Origin: Tannerellaceae bacterium
GTDB lineage: Bacteria; Bacteroidota; Bacteroidia; Bacteroidales; Tannerellaceae
NCBI GenBank assembly: GCA_031270665.1
Contig: JAISXD010000050.1
Location: forward strand, 16,320 to 80,319
Length of the DNA stretch: 64,000 nt
Reading direction: 5' to 3'
The first letter of the stretch is position 1. Each line of letters begins with the position of its first letter. The notes beneath the pieces were generated by a model. That model had not been told where the DNA came from, ran no database searches, and saw only the letters and a program-made list of their open reading frames with translations. The position numbers and the translations under genes were made by a program. Of this stretch, positions 51,223 through 60,106 are shown in pieces.

Positions 51223-54200
51223 ATGAAACGTTATATTTTATTATGGATTTTAACTACATTCTTTAACTTTTGTCTGGCCGGGCAGGAAGTTTATTTTCAA
51301 CAGTTGGGGAGTAAGCAGGGGCTTTCTCAATCGTCTGCCATTTCTATCTGGCAGGATGAAATCGGCAGGATGTGGTTTGCCAATAATGTATTGAATTGTT
51401 ATGATGGCGAGGCTGTACGTGTTTTCCGGGTTTCGGAACATACGGAGGAGGTAGAGGATTCATACATCCATGCGCTTTGCGGAAATAACTCGATGTTGTT
51501 TTTTTTAGCGGAAAATCAACTGATCGGGCTTGATTTGAATACGGAAGCCTTTACTGTTACCGGAATCAAGACAAATACAATCTGTTATTCCAATGATCGG
51601 ATATATTACGAATCCGGCGGAGAATTGTCTGTATATGACTGGAAAAACCAAACGAACCGGGTGGTTGCCTCATTACCACAGAAAGATACGGAAATCACCT
51701 TTATCCTGGAAATAGAAAAAGAGATTCTTTGGTTGGGAACAACATCCGGAATTTATGTGGTTGACGCCGCACAACAACAAATAAAAGAACATCTGCTGGC
51801 AGATGAGCATATTCTTTATCTCTATAAAGATTCGTGGCATTGTGTATGGATTGCCTCCCAATCCAAGCAAATACATTTGTATACGCCTAACCAGCAAATC
51901 ATTCCACTGAAAATTGAAAATAAAACGAATGGGCACATTTTTGACAATAATATTTATTGTATCCAGGAAGATATAAAAGGCGTCATCTGGATAGGTACGC
52001 TTACGGGCGTTTATCAATTATCCAGGTCTGATATAAAAGATGATAGCTTTATCCTTCGGAACCATATTTTAGAACAAATCATAGTATCCGCTCTTTTCTC
52101 CGACCAACAGGGCACCATCTGGGTGGGCCCTTATTATGGAGATGTACTTTACCACAATCCGTTAGTAGATAACTATACCTATTACACGACTGACAACAGT
52201 CATCCGGAATGGCTGCATGGCGTTATTATCACCCAGATCACTGAAGATAAAGAAGGGAATTTATATGTTGCTTCGGGGGGAAGCGGAATTAATACATTGA
52301 AGCCCGGAAGTAATTCTTTTGAACATATTACTACGGCAAATGGACTACCACAAAACAGGATCAGGGATATATGGTATGATAAAGAGCACAACCGGCTTTT
52401 TATCAGTGTTTTTATGGAAGGCCTCTTTTATCTCGACCTGTATACAAAGAAAATACACCCGGTAAAGAGTCCGCTCATTTCTTCTGTTCATCAACGTATT
52501 ATCGAAAAGATCATTCCTTATAAAAATGATTTGCTTTTACATACGCAAAACGGTATATTCAAATTGAACAGAGAATCTTTACAAATCAGTTGGTTTCTGG
52601 AAGATGAAGAATTACGCGAACTTTGTTCCGGAATCATCCGGGCCATCCTTATTGACGAGCGGGATATTTTATGGGTATCTTCTTATTACAGAGGACTATT
52701 CAGCATAGACCTTAAAAATAGTAAAGTGTTACATCAATATGGAGACGGATTAACGGATAAAAGTGTTATACCCAGCGCTATTATCAATATATGCGGCAAT
52801 ATGAGGCAAGGTCTTTACTTTATTACTCAAAAATCGGGGATACTTAGGTATAATGCAGCCGAAAATACGTTTCATGTTTTCAATGAAGAGAAAGATCAAT
52901 TGCTAAGCAACATCTGCTACAATATGATTTTTTCGCCGAACGGGAATCTGGTTTTAACGACCAATAAAGGAGTTAGCCTTATTAAGATTACTGCCGACAA
53001 CAATATACAAACATTGTATAATATCCGGATCAATCCTTCATCGCCCTTAACGGCCCTGACCGGTGATTGCGGTTTGTATATTTCTCCTAAAGACCACCGG
53101 ATTTTTGTAGGTGGATTCTTCGGACTGCTTTGTTTCTCCGAAAAAAACATACCCATAGGACAAGACTTCTATTCTATGTATTTCAGCTCTTTACAGATAA
53201 ACAACAAACTGATAAAACCCGGCTCTCCTCTGTTAGGCAAGAACTTCAACCAGGTTGACAAACTAACATTGCCACACAATCAGAATACAATTAATATTAC
53301 TTTCGCATCTTCCAGCTACTTATCTTCACGAGCAACACAGTATGAATATAAATTGGAAGGCCTGGACGAATTCTGGACGGAAACAAACCATAAGACGATT
53401 ATATATAATTCGCTCAGGCCGGGGAAATATAAACTAATTGTACGCGAAGCAGAAAATACCGATAAGAAAGTAGAACTGGCTATTACCATCAAACCTCCGA
53501 TTTGGGCTACTTTACCGGCTATACTGATTTATCTGTCTGTTTTCTTTTTTTCCATATGGCAAATTATCCGTTTCAATAAAAGCAAATCGTTACTTCAGGC
53601 TTCTCTGGAAATAGAACAACGCGAGAATTTACGGATAGAAGAAAGCAACCGGAATAAAATGGATTTTTTTATTAACATATCGAATGAGTTCCGTACACCC
53701 CTGACGCTTATCCTTTCGCGGTTAGACCACCTGTCCTATGATCTGCCGGCCGTAAGCAAAAACAAAATTGAAAAAATAAAAAGGCAAGCCTCGCGCCTGC
53801 AAGACCTGATTTCCGAAATGCTTGATTTTCGGAAAATGGAACAAAACAAACTTTCATTGAAGATGGGAAATTACGACATCATACAATTCCTGCAAGGTAT
53901 ATGCGCCACGTTTGATGATTATGCCGAAGAAAAACAACTGTCATTCCGGTTTAATCATGCAAATGAATCCTTACAATTGTGGTTTGACCAGAAACAAATG
54001 CAAAAAGTCTTTTACAATTTGCTCTTATTTATATTTAAAACGGCTTTGGTGAAAGATTCCATTACTGTTTCTTTACACCGGGCACCCGGATACGTAAAAA
54101 TACATATTACACATAAAGAAATAACCGTCAATGAAAATAAGGCGAACCAGCTACTGGAAATATTTAATAATAATCACACATTCCAGCATATGACCTCTTT

Positions 54201-55212
54201 CTCAGACGGGGTTATGGGTATTGCTTTCAGCAGGGGAGTGCTTCAATTACATAAAGGAGACCTTTCTGCTATACGTGAAAACGATAAAACAACCGTAATT
54301 GTAAGCCTGCTTACCGGAAGTTCCCATATCGATATGAAAGATATAGAAAAACCGGCTGAAGAAGAAATTACCATCCTGCCCCCTATAAACACGGGCAATT
54401 TAGTCGGGGATGAGTTTTCTTTAGAAGAAGATGATGATGAAGAAAACAGGCAGGAAAGACGCCCCAGAATGCTTTTAATTGAAGAAGAACCTGAAATGTG
54501 CGAGCTTTTCAAAGAATCTTTCTCATTAACTTACGAAGTGACAGACATACAAGATGCTAAAGCTGCGTATGATTCTGCTGTCAGAGAGATTCCCGATATC
54601 ATTTTATGTGAGGCGCATTTATCCGAAATCTCCGGTATAGAATTGTGCTCGATGCTTAAATCCAATCTCAAAACAGACCATATCCCCGTTATTCTGCTTA
54701 GCTCGCAACCTTCCGAAGAACAAACCATGGAAAGTATCAGGTGCGGGGCCGATTATTATTTTGTAAAACCTTTTAATATGAAGGTTCTTTTCCTCAGATG
54801 TAATTATTTAGTAAAAAGCAGAAGAAAAATATTACAGCACGTACCGACAGAGAACTATCAGAAGATAATTGAGATGGCAACCAACGAACGCGAACAGGAG
54901 TTTCTGGCGGCGGCCAATCATATTGTTGAAGAGAATTGGGAAAACCCGGACTTTGATACACATCTATGGAGTAGGGAATTGAATATGAGCCGCACTCGCT
55001 TTTTTAATCAAATAAAAAAGATTACCGGCACAACGCCCAATGATTACTTGCTCTCGCTAAAAATGAATAAAGCCCGAACGATCCTGCAACATGAAAAGAA
55101 TTTCACCGTTTCGGAAATTGCCTATCAACTGGGATTTACCAATCCGGCCTATTTCTCCAAATGCTTCAAAAAACAATTCGGAATTACACCGCAAGAATAT
55201 AGAAAAAAATAA
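51223..55212 (+). CDS. Hybrid two-component PUL regulator with degenerate kinase and receiver
   Basis: The 1329-residue protein has a signal peptide (MKRYILLWILTTFFNFCLAGQ), two Reg_prop propellers (to about 680), a Y_Y_Y domain (about 683-757) and a membrane segment (760-782). The HisKA-like segment reads INISNEFRTPLTLI: asparagine 821 replaces the phospho-accepting histidine. The ATPase part lacks the second N-box asparagine (YNLLLFIFKTA) and any G1 DxGxG. In the receiver (1083-1200) the acidic pocket is EEE (1087-1089), and glutamate 1130 (LCEAHLSE) replaces the aspartate; lysine 1182 remains. An intact AraC-type HTH ends it (SEIAYQLGFTNPAYFSKCFKKQF). It is likely a phosphorylation-independent transmembrane regulator. 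Confidence 0.9.
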   Translation: MKRYILLWILTTFFNFCLAGQEVYFQQLGSKQGLSQSSAISIWQDEIGRMWFANNVLNCYDGEAVRVFRVSEHTEEVEDSYIHALCGNNSMLFFLAENQLIGLDLNTEAFTVTGIKTNTICYSNDRIYYESGGELSVYDWKNQTNRVVASLPQKDTEITFILEIEKEILWLGTTSGIYVVDAAQQQIKEHLLADEHILYLYKDSWHCVWIASQSKQIHLYTPNQQIIPLKIENKTNGHIFDNNIYCIQEDIKGVIWIGTLTGVYQLSRSDIKDDSFILRNHILEQIIVSALFSDQQGTIWVGPYYGDVLYHNPLVDNYTYYTTDNSHPEWLHGVIITQITEDKEGNLYVASGGSGINTLKPGSNSFEHITTANGLPQNRIRDIWYDKEHNRLFISVFMEGLFYLDLYTKKIHPVKSPLISSVHQRIIEKIIPYKNDLLLHTQNGIFKLNRESLQISWFLEDEELRELCSGIIRAILIDERDILWVSSYYRGLFSIDLKNSKVLHQYGDGLTDKSVIPSAIINICGNMRQGLYFITQKSGILRYNAAENTFHVFNEEKDQLLSNICYNMIFSPNGNLVLTTNKGVSLIKITADNNIQTLYNIRINPSSPLTALTGDCGLYISPKDHRIFVGGFFGLLCFSEKNIPIGQDFYSMYFSSLQINNKLIKPGSPLLGKNFNQVDKLTLPHNQNTINITFASSSYLSSRATQYEYKLEGLDEFWTETNHKTIIYNSLRPGKYKLIVREAENTDKKVELAITIKPPIWATLPAILIYLSVFFFSIWQIIRFNKSKSLLQASLEIEQRENLRIEESNRNKMDFFINISNEFRTPLTLILSRLDHLSYDLPAVSKNKIEKIKRQASRLQDLISEMLDFRKMEQNKLSLKMGNYDIIQFLQGICATFDDYAEEKQLSFRFNHANESLQLWFDQKQMQKVFYNLLLFIFKTALVKDSITVSLHRAPGYVKIHITHKEITVNENKANQLLEIFNNNHTFQHMTSFSDGVMGIAFSRGVLQLHKGDLSAIRENDKTTVIVSLLTGSSHIDMKDIEKPAEEEITILPPINTGNLVGDEFSLEEDDDEENRQERRPRMLLIEEEPEMCELFKESFSLTYEVTDIQDAKAAYDSAVREIPDIILCEAHLSEISGIELCSMLKSNLKTDHIPVILLSSQPSEEQTMESIRCGADYYFVKPFNMKVLFLRCNYLVKSRRKILQHVPTENYQKIIEMATNEREQEFLAAANHIVEENWENPDFDTHLWSRELNMSRTRFFNQIKKITGTTPNDYLLSLKMNKARTILQHEKNFTVSEIAYQLGFTNPAYFSKCFKKQFGITPQEYRKK

Positions 55213-55288
55213 CCATCGGCTAAAGGATGACGCTTAGGCGTATCCTGTGAATAACGCCGGGATATTGCATTTCCTTCGCTGAACGGCA

Positions 55289-55318
55289 TTGGATTGATGG
55301 TTAAAATAGTTATCTTTG
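55289..55318 (+). promoter_or_regulatory. hflX promoter
   Basis: TTG at 55289-55291, a 19-base gap, and TATCTTTG at 55311-55318 make a near-perfect promoter. The hflX start at 55326 is only seven bases past the -7 element, so the mRNA should be leaderless or almost so. The 13-base string TATCTTTGCCGGA is shared with the LysM and U32 promoters. Confidence 0.7.
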
Positions 55319-55325
55319 CCGGATT

Positions 55326-56537
55326 ATGAAAGATTTTATATTGTCTGAGGCACAGACGGAAAAGGCTGTACTGGTAGGGTTGATAACCCCTGAGCAAAAT
55401 GAACAGAAAGCGAAAGAGTATCTCGACGAATTGGCGTTTCTTGCTGATACCGCCGGTGCCGAACCTGTGAAGAAGTTTTTTCAACGGTTGGATTATCCGC
55501 ATCCGGTAACGTTTGTCGGCTCAGGTAAATTGCGCGAGATTAAAGAGTATGTGATTGAGCATGAAATAGGGTTGGCCATATTCGATGATGAATTGTCTGC
55601 CAAACAAATCAGAAATATTGAGAATGAATTGCAGGTGAAGATCGTAGACCGGACAAATCTGATCCTCGATATTTTTGCACGCAGAGCGCAGACGGCTCAT
55701 GCCAAGACACAGGTTGAATTGGCTCAATATAAATATATGTTGCCCCGCCTTACCCGTTTATGGACGCACCTGGAACGTCAGCGGGGAGGTATTGGCATGC
55801 GTGGCCCCGGTGAAACGCAAATAGAAACAGACCGCCGTATTATTTTAGATAAAATGTCCAAATTAAAACAGGATTTGGCAGATATCGACAAGCAAAAGAG
55901 CCTCCAGCGGAAAAACAGAGGCAAGATGGTGCGCGTGGCTTTAGTGGGCTATACGAATGTTGGGAAATCTACCTTGATGAATCTTCTGAGTAAAAGCGAG
56001 GTGTTTGCCGAAAATAAACTTTTTGCCACATTGGATACGACTGTACGGAAAATGATTATTGAAAATCTGCCGTTCTTATTGTCTGATACGGTCGGGTTTA
56101 TCCGTAAACTTCCGACGGAATTGATCGAGTCGTTTAAATCTACCTTGGATGAAGTGCGTGAAGCGGATTTACTGTTGCATGTAGTAGATATTTCACACCC
56201 GGGGTTTGAAGAGCAAATAGAGGTGGTAAATAAAACATTGTCCGAGATAGACAAGTCCGAAAAACCGGTGATAATGGTTTTTAATAAAATAGATGCGTTC
56301 ACTTTTATACCTAAAGAAGAGGACGACCTTACGCCGCGAACGCGTGAGAATACAGGCCTGGACGAACTTAAACGTACCTGGATGAGCAAGATGGGGGATA
56401 ATTGTATCTTTATTTCAGCCAGGAACCGTACGAACATTGAGGCGCTAAAAATACTTCTGTATGAGCGGGTAAAAGAAATTCATATTGCCCGGTTTCCTTA
56501 TAACGATTTTCTGTTTCAGCAATATGATGAAGAGTAA
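55326..56537 (+). CDS. hflX: Ribosome-associated GTPase HflX
   Basis: The 403-residue cytoplasmic GTPase has the HflX N-terminal domain (EYLDELAFLADTAGAEPVKKFFQRL, YPHPVTFVGSGKLREIKEYV), a linker with RGGIGMRGPGETQIETDRR, and a GTPase domain: G1 VGYTNVGKSTLMNLL, G3 DTVGFIRKLP, G4 NKID. HflX dissociates stalled or heat-damaged ribosomes. Length is normal. It follows the PUL regulator by about 110 bases with its own promoter. Confidence 0.95.
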   Translation: MKDFILSEAQTEKAVLVGLITPEQNEQKAKEYLDELAFLADTAGAEPVKKFFQRLDYPHPVTFVGSGKLREIKEYVIEHEIGLAIFDDELSAKQIRNIENELQVKIVDRTNLILDIFARRAQTAHAKTQVELAQYKYMLPRLTRLWTHLERQRGGIGMRGPGETQIETDRRIILDKMSKLKQDLADIDKQKSLQRKNRGKMVRVALVGYTNVGKSTLMNLLSKSEVFAENKLFATLDTTVRKMIIENLPFLLSDTVGFIRKLPTELIESFKSTLDEVREADLLLHVVDISHPGFEEQIEVVNKTLSEIDKSEKPVIMVFNKIDAFTFIPKEEDDLTPRTRENTGLDELKRTWMSKMGDNCIFISARNRTNIEALKILLYERVKEIHIARFPYNDFLFQQYDEE

Positions 56538-56578
56538 GATGGTAAACCAGTCGAGAGGTTGGAAAAATTAACAGCTTA

Positions 56579-56842
56579 ATGGATGATATTAAACAACTGA
56601 TATACGATGGTAAGTTGAATGAGGCGATTCATTTGCTGGATACTCATATTACGAAATATCCCGCCGATGATAACGCCTGGTACCTGAGAGGGAATGCTTA
56701 TCGTAAGAAAGTAGACTTTCAGCAGGCGTTGAATAACTACCTTAAAGCGATAACATTAAATCCTGACAGCCCGGCCGTACAAGCGCATGCCCTATTGATG
56801 CAGATACTTGATTATAATAACAATGACGTCTATAATCCTTAG
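56579..56842 (+). CDS. Short TPR protein
   Basis: The 87-residue protein has two TPR-type helix pairs: LIYDGKLNEAIHLLDTHITKYP and NAWYLRGNAYRKKVDFQQALNNYLKAITLNPDS. No signal peptide is present. It lies 42 bases after hflX and its stop overlaps the dprA stop by four bases in convergent orientation. Function is unknown; a protein-binding adaptor is the general expectation. Confidence 0.75.
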   Translation: MDDIKQLIYDGKLNEAIHLLDTHITKYPADDNAWYLRGNAYRKKVDFQQALNNYLKAITLNPDSPAVQAHALLMQILDYNNNDVYNP

Positions 56843-57948
56843 GCGAACTCGTATCTGTTTCCGGGAATAACTTTTATGATACCCTCCATCTCCATTTCGA
56901 ACAGGAGAGGAGATAATTTGAATACAGGCATATCCAGTTCGAGGGTTAATTCGTTAATATGTAATTTGCCCTTCTCTTTGAGGATCGTACATATCCGGTT
57001 TATGTCTTCGTTTTCGTGAGGGAAAAGTTCTGTTTGTACCGGGGAAAGCACTTTCTTTTCAGGCAAATCCCAACTCATGGCCTCTATTAAATCATTGGCG
57101 CAGGTAATAAGCCCGGCTTGATTTTGACGGATGATACGGTTGCATCCTTCCGAAAGAGAATCTGTCGCTCTCCCCGGAAAAGCAAAAACGTCTCTGCTAT
57201 AAGAGAAGGCGATGTCGGCTGTGATTAATGAGCCTCCTTTATTGCCCGATTCGATGATAAGGGTTGCATCCGCCAGTCCGGCGATAATCCGGTTTCGTTT
57301 AACAAAATTGGGTTTGTTGGGGTTGGTGTTGCTCGGAAAGTCTGTCAGGAGCCCCCCGCTTTCCAGCATCTCGATAGCCGTTTGACGATGTACCCGGGGA
57401 TATATCCGGTCTAATCCATGGGCCAGTACACCTACGGTTGACAGTTGGTTTTTGAGCGCGCTCCGGTGGGCGGTAATATCTATCCCGTAAGCTAGTCCGC
57501 TAACAATAAGTATATCGGGAAGAACGTTGGCTAAATGGGTTATCAGCTTTTCCGTTTGCTCTTTTCCATAAGCGCTGGCTTTTCTTGTACCTACAATGCT
57601 GATGACGTGTTTTGCCTGCAAATTGATATTCCCTTTAAAATAGAGGAGCAATGGGGCGTCCGGGCATTGGCGGAGCCTTTCGGGGTAATCGTTATCTGTC
57701 AGGAAAAAGCATTTGAGCTTATTCTTTTCAATGAATACGAGTTCTTTTTCCGCCCTTCTTAAAACGCCGGGTTGCTTAATCTCTTTAGCGAGTAATTGCC
57801 CGATGCCGGGAACCCGTTCTAAAGCCTGGGGTTTTTCAGCGAAAACGGCTTCGGCGCTTCCTAATGATTGTAATAGTTGGCGGCCCATGATGTCGCCTAT
57901 TCCATTAATCATCGTTAAGCCTACTTGGTAGAGGTCTTGGTTTGCCAT
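56839..57948 (-). CDS. dprA: DNA-processing protein DprA
   Basis: The 369-residue protein has an N-terminal helix-hairpin-helix region (INGIGDIMGRQLLQSLGSAE), the DprA Rossmann fold (HVISIVGTRKASAYGKEQ, IVSGLAYGIDITAHRSAL, TVGVLAHGLDRIYPRVH, ESGNKGGSLITADIAFSYSRDVFAFPG) and a C-terminal winged helix (LHINELTLELDMPVFKLSPLLFEMEMEG). DprA loads RecA on incoming single-stranded DNA during transformation. Only three bases separate its start from the thioesterase stop, so the two are co-transcribed with the U32 gene. Confidence 0.95.
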   Translation of the reverse strand: MANQDLYQVGLTMINGIGDIMGRQLLQSLGSAEAVFAEKPQALERVPGIGQLLAKEIKQPGVLRRAEKELVFIEKNKLKCFFLTDNDYPERLRQCPDAPLLLYFKGNINLQAKHVISIVGTRKASAYGKEQTEKLITHLANVLPDILIVSGLAYGIDITAHRSALKNQLSTVGVLAHGLDRIYPRVHRQTAIEMLESGGLLTDFPSNTNPNKPNFVKRNRIIAGLADATLIIESGNKGGSLITADIAFSYSRDVFAFPGRATDSLSEGCNRIIRQNQAGLITCANDLIEAMSWDLPEKKVLSPVQTELFPHENEDINRICTILKEKGKLHINELTLELDMPVFKLSPLLFEMEMEGIIKVIPGNRYEFA

Positions 57949-57950
57949 GT

Positions 57951-58355
57951 TTATTTGTTTAATTTTTCCAGTATGTTATCAAAGTATTCGCCCCATGTTA
58001 ATACCCCGTTTTCTACGACGACTGTCTCTACCTTTCCTTTCGCGGCAAGGACATTGTCCGAAACCCGGTATATATCCTGGTAAAAAACCAATTTAGGCCC
58101 TTCTTTCAATACATTCAGGCAGGAGATACATGAATCCCCGCTGCGAAGGGGGGCCTTAAACCGGATATCTATGCGCGACACAAAAGCATCGATACCCTTA
58201 TCGTGCATGGCGCCGAAGTTCTCGCCTAATGATTCAAGAAACTCGTGGCGCGTATGCTCCATGTAACGCTGGTAGTTGGAATTGTTTACTACTCCTTGTA
58301 AATCACATTCGTAATCACGCACCTTGAGGGTCAGTTTATAGATATACTCTTTCAT
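57951..58355 (-). CDS. Acyl-CoA thioesterase (hotdog fold, 4HBT type)
   Basis: The 134-residue protein shows the 4-hydroxybenzoyl-CoA thioesterase pattern: VRDYECDLQGVVNNSNYQRYMEHTRHEFLESLG with the catalytic aspartate and asparagine region (CDLQGVVNN), then IRFKAPLRSGDSCISCL. It hydrolyses acyl-CoA thioesters in the cytoplasm; the acyl group is not defined. Its start overlaps the U32 stop by four bases. Confidence 0.87.
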   Translation of the reverse strand: MKEYIYKLTLKVRDYECDLQGVVNNSNYQRYMEHTRHEFLESLGENFGAMHDKGIDAFVSRIDIRFKAPLRSGDSCISCLNVLKEGPKLVFYQDIYRVSDNVLAAKGKVETVVVENGVLTWGEYFDNILEKLNK

Positions 58356-59605
58356 ATGTTTTGCGAAGTTAATTTATACATTTTGTCCGAAGGGCGGATT
58401 TTCTCTTTTACTTTGAAAGAAAAACGTTGCCCTTTTATCGTTTCGCCCACCGGTTTTAAATCTACCCTGATTTCATCAATCGTTTGCATAATTACACCGG
58501 TCGTAGGGCCTGTGATTAATATCTCATCTCCTGTTTTCAGGTTTTGCGATTCCATTTCAAATTCGGCAATACCCAGTTGGCTGAAGTATTTGATGGCTTT
58601 TGCTACATATATTTTTTTCTTCGTAGCGCCCGAACCGTACCGGCTGCTCCACTCGCCCAATCGTTGCCCCAAATAATAACCGTTCCAGAAACCTCTGTTA
58701 AAAACGCTTTGCAGGCGTTTGTCCCATCCGGCTATTTTGTCTTCGGAATAGCTGCCTTCGCAGTAAGCCCTGATCGCTTCTTTATAACATTCGGTTACGA
58801 TACGGACGTATTCCGGGCCGCGGGCCCTGCCTTCTATTTTGAAGACGCGAACGCCGGCGTCCATCATCTTATTCATAAAATGAATGGTCTTCAGGTCTTT
58901 GGGCGACATGATATATTGATTATCGACAGCCAGTTCTGTCTCGCTGTCTTTGTCTTTCACCGTATATCCCCGCCGGCAGATTTGCGTACAAGCCCCCCGG
59001 TTGGCAGAAGCATTCATCTCGTGCAGGCTCAGGTAGCATTTACCCGATACCGCCATGCACAAAGCCCCGTGGCAAAACATTTCGATACGTATCAATTCGC
59101 CCTTCGGCCCTTTTATCTGCTCTTCGTTTATTTGTTTATATATCTGCCGTACCTGTCCGAGGTTCAACTCGCGGGCCAATACCGCCACATCGGCAAAACG
59201 AGCATAAAATTTCAGCGCGTCCACATTGGTTATATTCAGTTGGGTAGACAAATGAACCTCCTGCCCCATACTGACGGCATAGCTCATTGCCGCCGCATCG
59301 GCCGCGATAATCGCAGATACTCCCGCTTCTTTCGCAACGTCAATAATTTTGTGCATCAAAGCAATATCTTCATCATATATAATCGTATTGACCGTAAGAT
59401 AGCTTTTGATTTGATGTTCCCGGCAAACAGAAACGATTTTCCGCAAGTCATCCATCGTAAAATTGTTCGAAGAGCGCGAACGCATATTCAGCCCTTCAAT
59501 ACCGAAGTAAACAGAGCCGGCCCCTCCCTGTATAGCCGCCATAAGCGATTCGTAAGAACCTGCCGGCGACATAATTTCAAAATCTTTCTCGTCCAAAGTA
59601 ACCAT
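58352..59605 (-). CDS. U32 peptidase-family protein
   Basis: The 417-residue protein starts MVTLDEKDFEIMSPAGSYESLMAAIQGGAGSVYFG and carries the U32 signature EMFCHGALCMAVSGKCYLSLHEMNASANRGACTQICRR, with cysteines that in relatives bind an iron-sulfur cluster. Family members (for example RlhA) hydroxylate 23S rRNA or act on ubiquinone, rather than being classical proteases. The start at 59605 is preferred over an in-frame ATG at 59725 because a promoter element lies between them. The C-terminal beta domain (FEMESQNLKTGDEILITGPTTG) is complete. Confidence 0.9.
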   Translation of the reverse strand: MVTLDEKDFEIMSPAGSYESLMAAIQGGAGSVYFGIEGLNMRSRSSNNFTMDDLRKIVSVCREHQIKSYLTVNTIIYDEDIALMHKIIDVAKEAGVSAIIAADAAAMSYAVSMGQEVHLSTQLNITNVDALKFYARFADVAVLARELNLGQVRQIYKQINEEQIKGPKGELIRIEMFCHGALCMAVSGKCYLSLHEMNASANRGACTQICRRGYTVKDKDSETELAVDNQYIMSPKDLKTIHFMNKMMDAGVRVFKIEGRARGPEYVRIVTECYKEAIRAYCEGSYSEDKIAGWDKRLQSVFNRGFWNGYYLGQRLGEWSSRYGSGATKKKIYVAKAIKYFSQLGIAEFEMESQNLKTGDEILITGPTTGVIMQTIDEIRVDLKPVGETIKGQRFSFKVKEKIRPSDKMYKLTSQNI

Positions 59606-59622
59606 ATGTTTAATAACTCCGG

Positions 59623-59630
59623 CAAAGATA
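59623..59630 (-). promoter_or_regulatory. -7 element for the U32-thioesterase-dprA operon
   Basis: The minus strand reads TATCTTTG followed by CCGGA, 18 bases before the start at 59605. It matches the 13-base string of the hflX and LysM promoters and shows that translation cannot start at 59725. Confidence 0.65.
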
Positions 59631-59737
59631 CGTTTTTTTTGTCTTAGACAACTGTTGCCAGGCATATCCTGCTCTGGCACGGAAGCTTCCCCGGAAATGA
59701 AATGAGACTTGCGGATTTTGCGCAAGGGTATACTTCG

Positions 59738-59779
59738 CGCGGCAACGTTTTGTGCATTGAAGACTCGCTTGCCGGCGGG
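59738..59779 (+). repeat. Dispersed 42-bp element, copy B
   Basis: This block matches 13748-13789 at 35 of 42 positions, with the same orientation. As with copy A, a minus-strand operon starts about 130 bases to its left and the flanking DNA is otherwise noncoding. Confidence 0.6.
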
Positions 59780-59805
59780 GGCGTATCCGTGCCCATAAGG
59801 AATAA

Positions 59806-59875
59806 CCCTTGTTGCCTTATTTACGACCCTTATGGCTTTATTTACGACCCTTGTTGCTTTATTTACGACCCTTGG
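59806..59875. repeat. 21-bp tandem repeat, three units and part of a fourth
   Basis: Units at 59806-59826, 59827-59847 and 59848-59868 follow CCCTTGTTGCTTTATTTACG with small changes (TGTTGC, TATGGC, TGTTGC); a partial fourth begins at 59869. The period is two helical turns. It lies 26 bases after the dispersed element copy B. A plus-strand open frame reads through it but has no gene-like features. From here to 60052 nothing else is recognised. Confidence 0.7.
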
Positions 59876-60052
59876 GGATATCCCTACCTTTTCCGCACAT
59901 CCTTACCGCGTGAAGTATAAAAACAAAAAACAGACAGCCCTGCCCTTATGAAGACAAGACCATCCGTTAGGATAAATGAAGGATTAAATTTGAAAACATG
60001 AAAATATAAAGGTTTAGCTATGCAGAGGGAGTGATAAAAGACAAATTATTCT

Positions 60053-60060
60053 TATTTTTG
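60053..60060 (+). promoter_or_regulatory. -7 element for the TIM-barrel lipoprotein operon
   Basis: TATTTTTG matches TAnnTTTG and lies 46 bases before the start at 60107. It is the likely promoter for the lipoprotein, DUF362 and mnmE genes, which follow with gaps of only one to three bases. Confidence 0.45.
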
Positions 60061-60106
60061 GATGTTTATTTGATTAGCGATTGAAACATGATAAAAAAAA
60101 ATACAC

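Noticed and set aside
59605..59725. Longer U32 gene start at 59725
   Set aside because: The promoter element at 59623-59630 lies downstream of that ATG, and the added residues are not conserved-looking.
59702..59920. A 72-codon plus-strand open frame
   Set aside because: Its codons follow the 42-bp element and the 21-bp tandem repeat, so the reading frame is a by-product of the repeat period.
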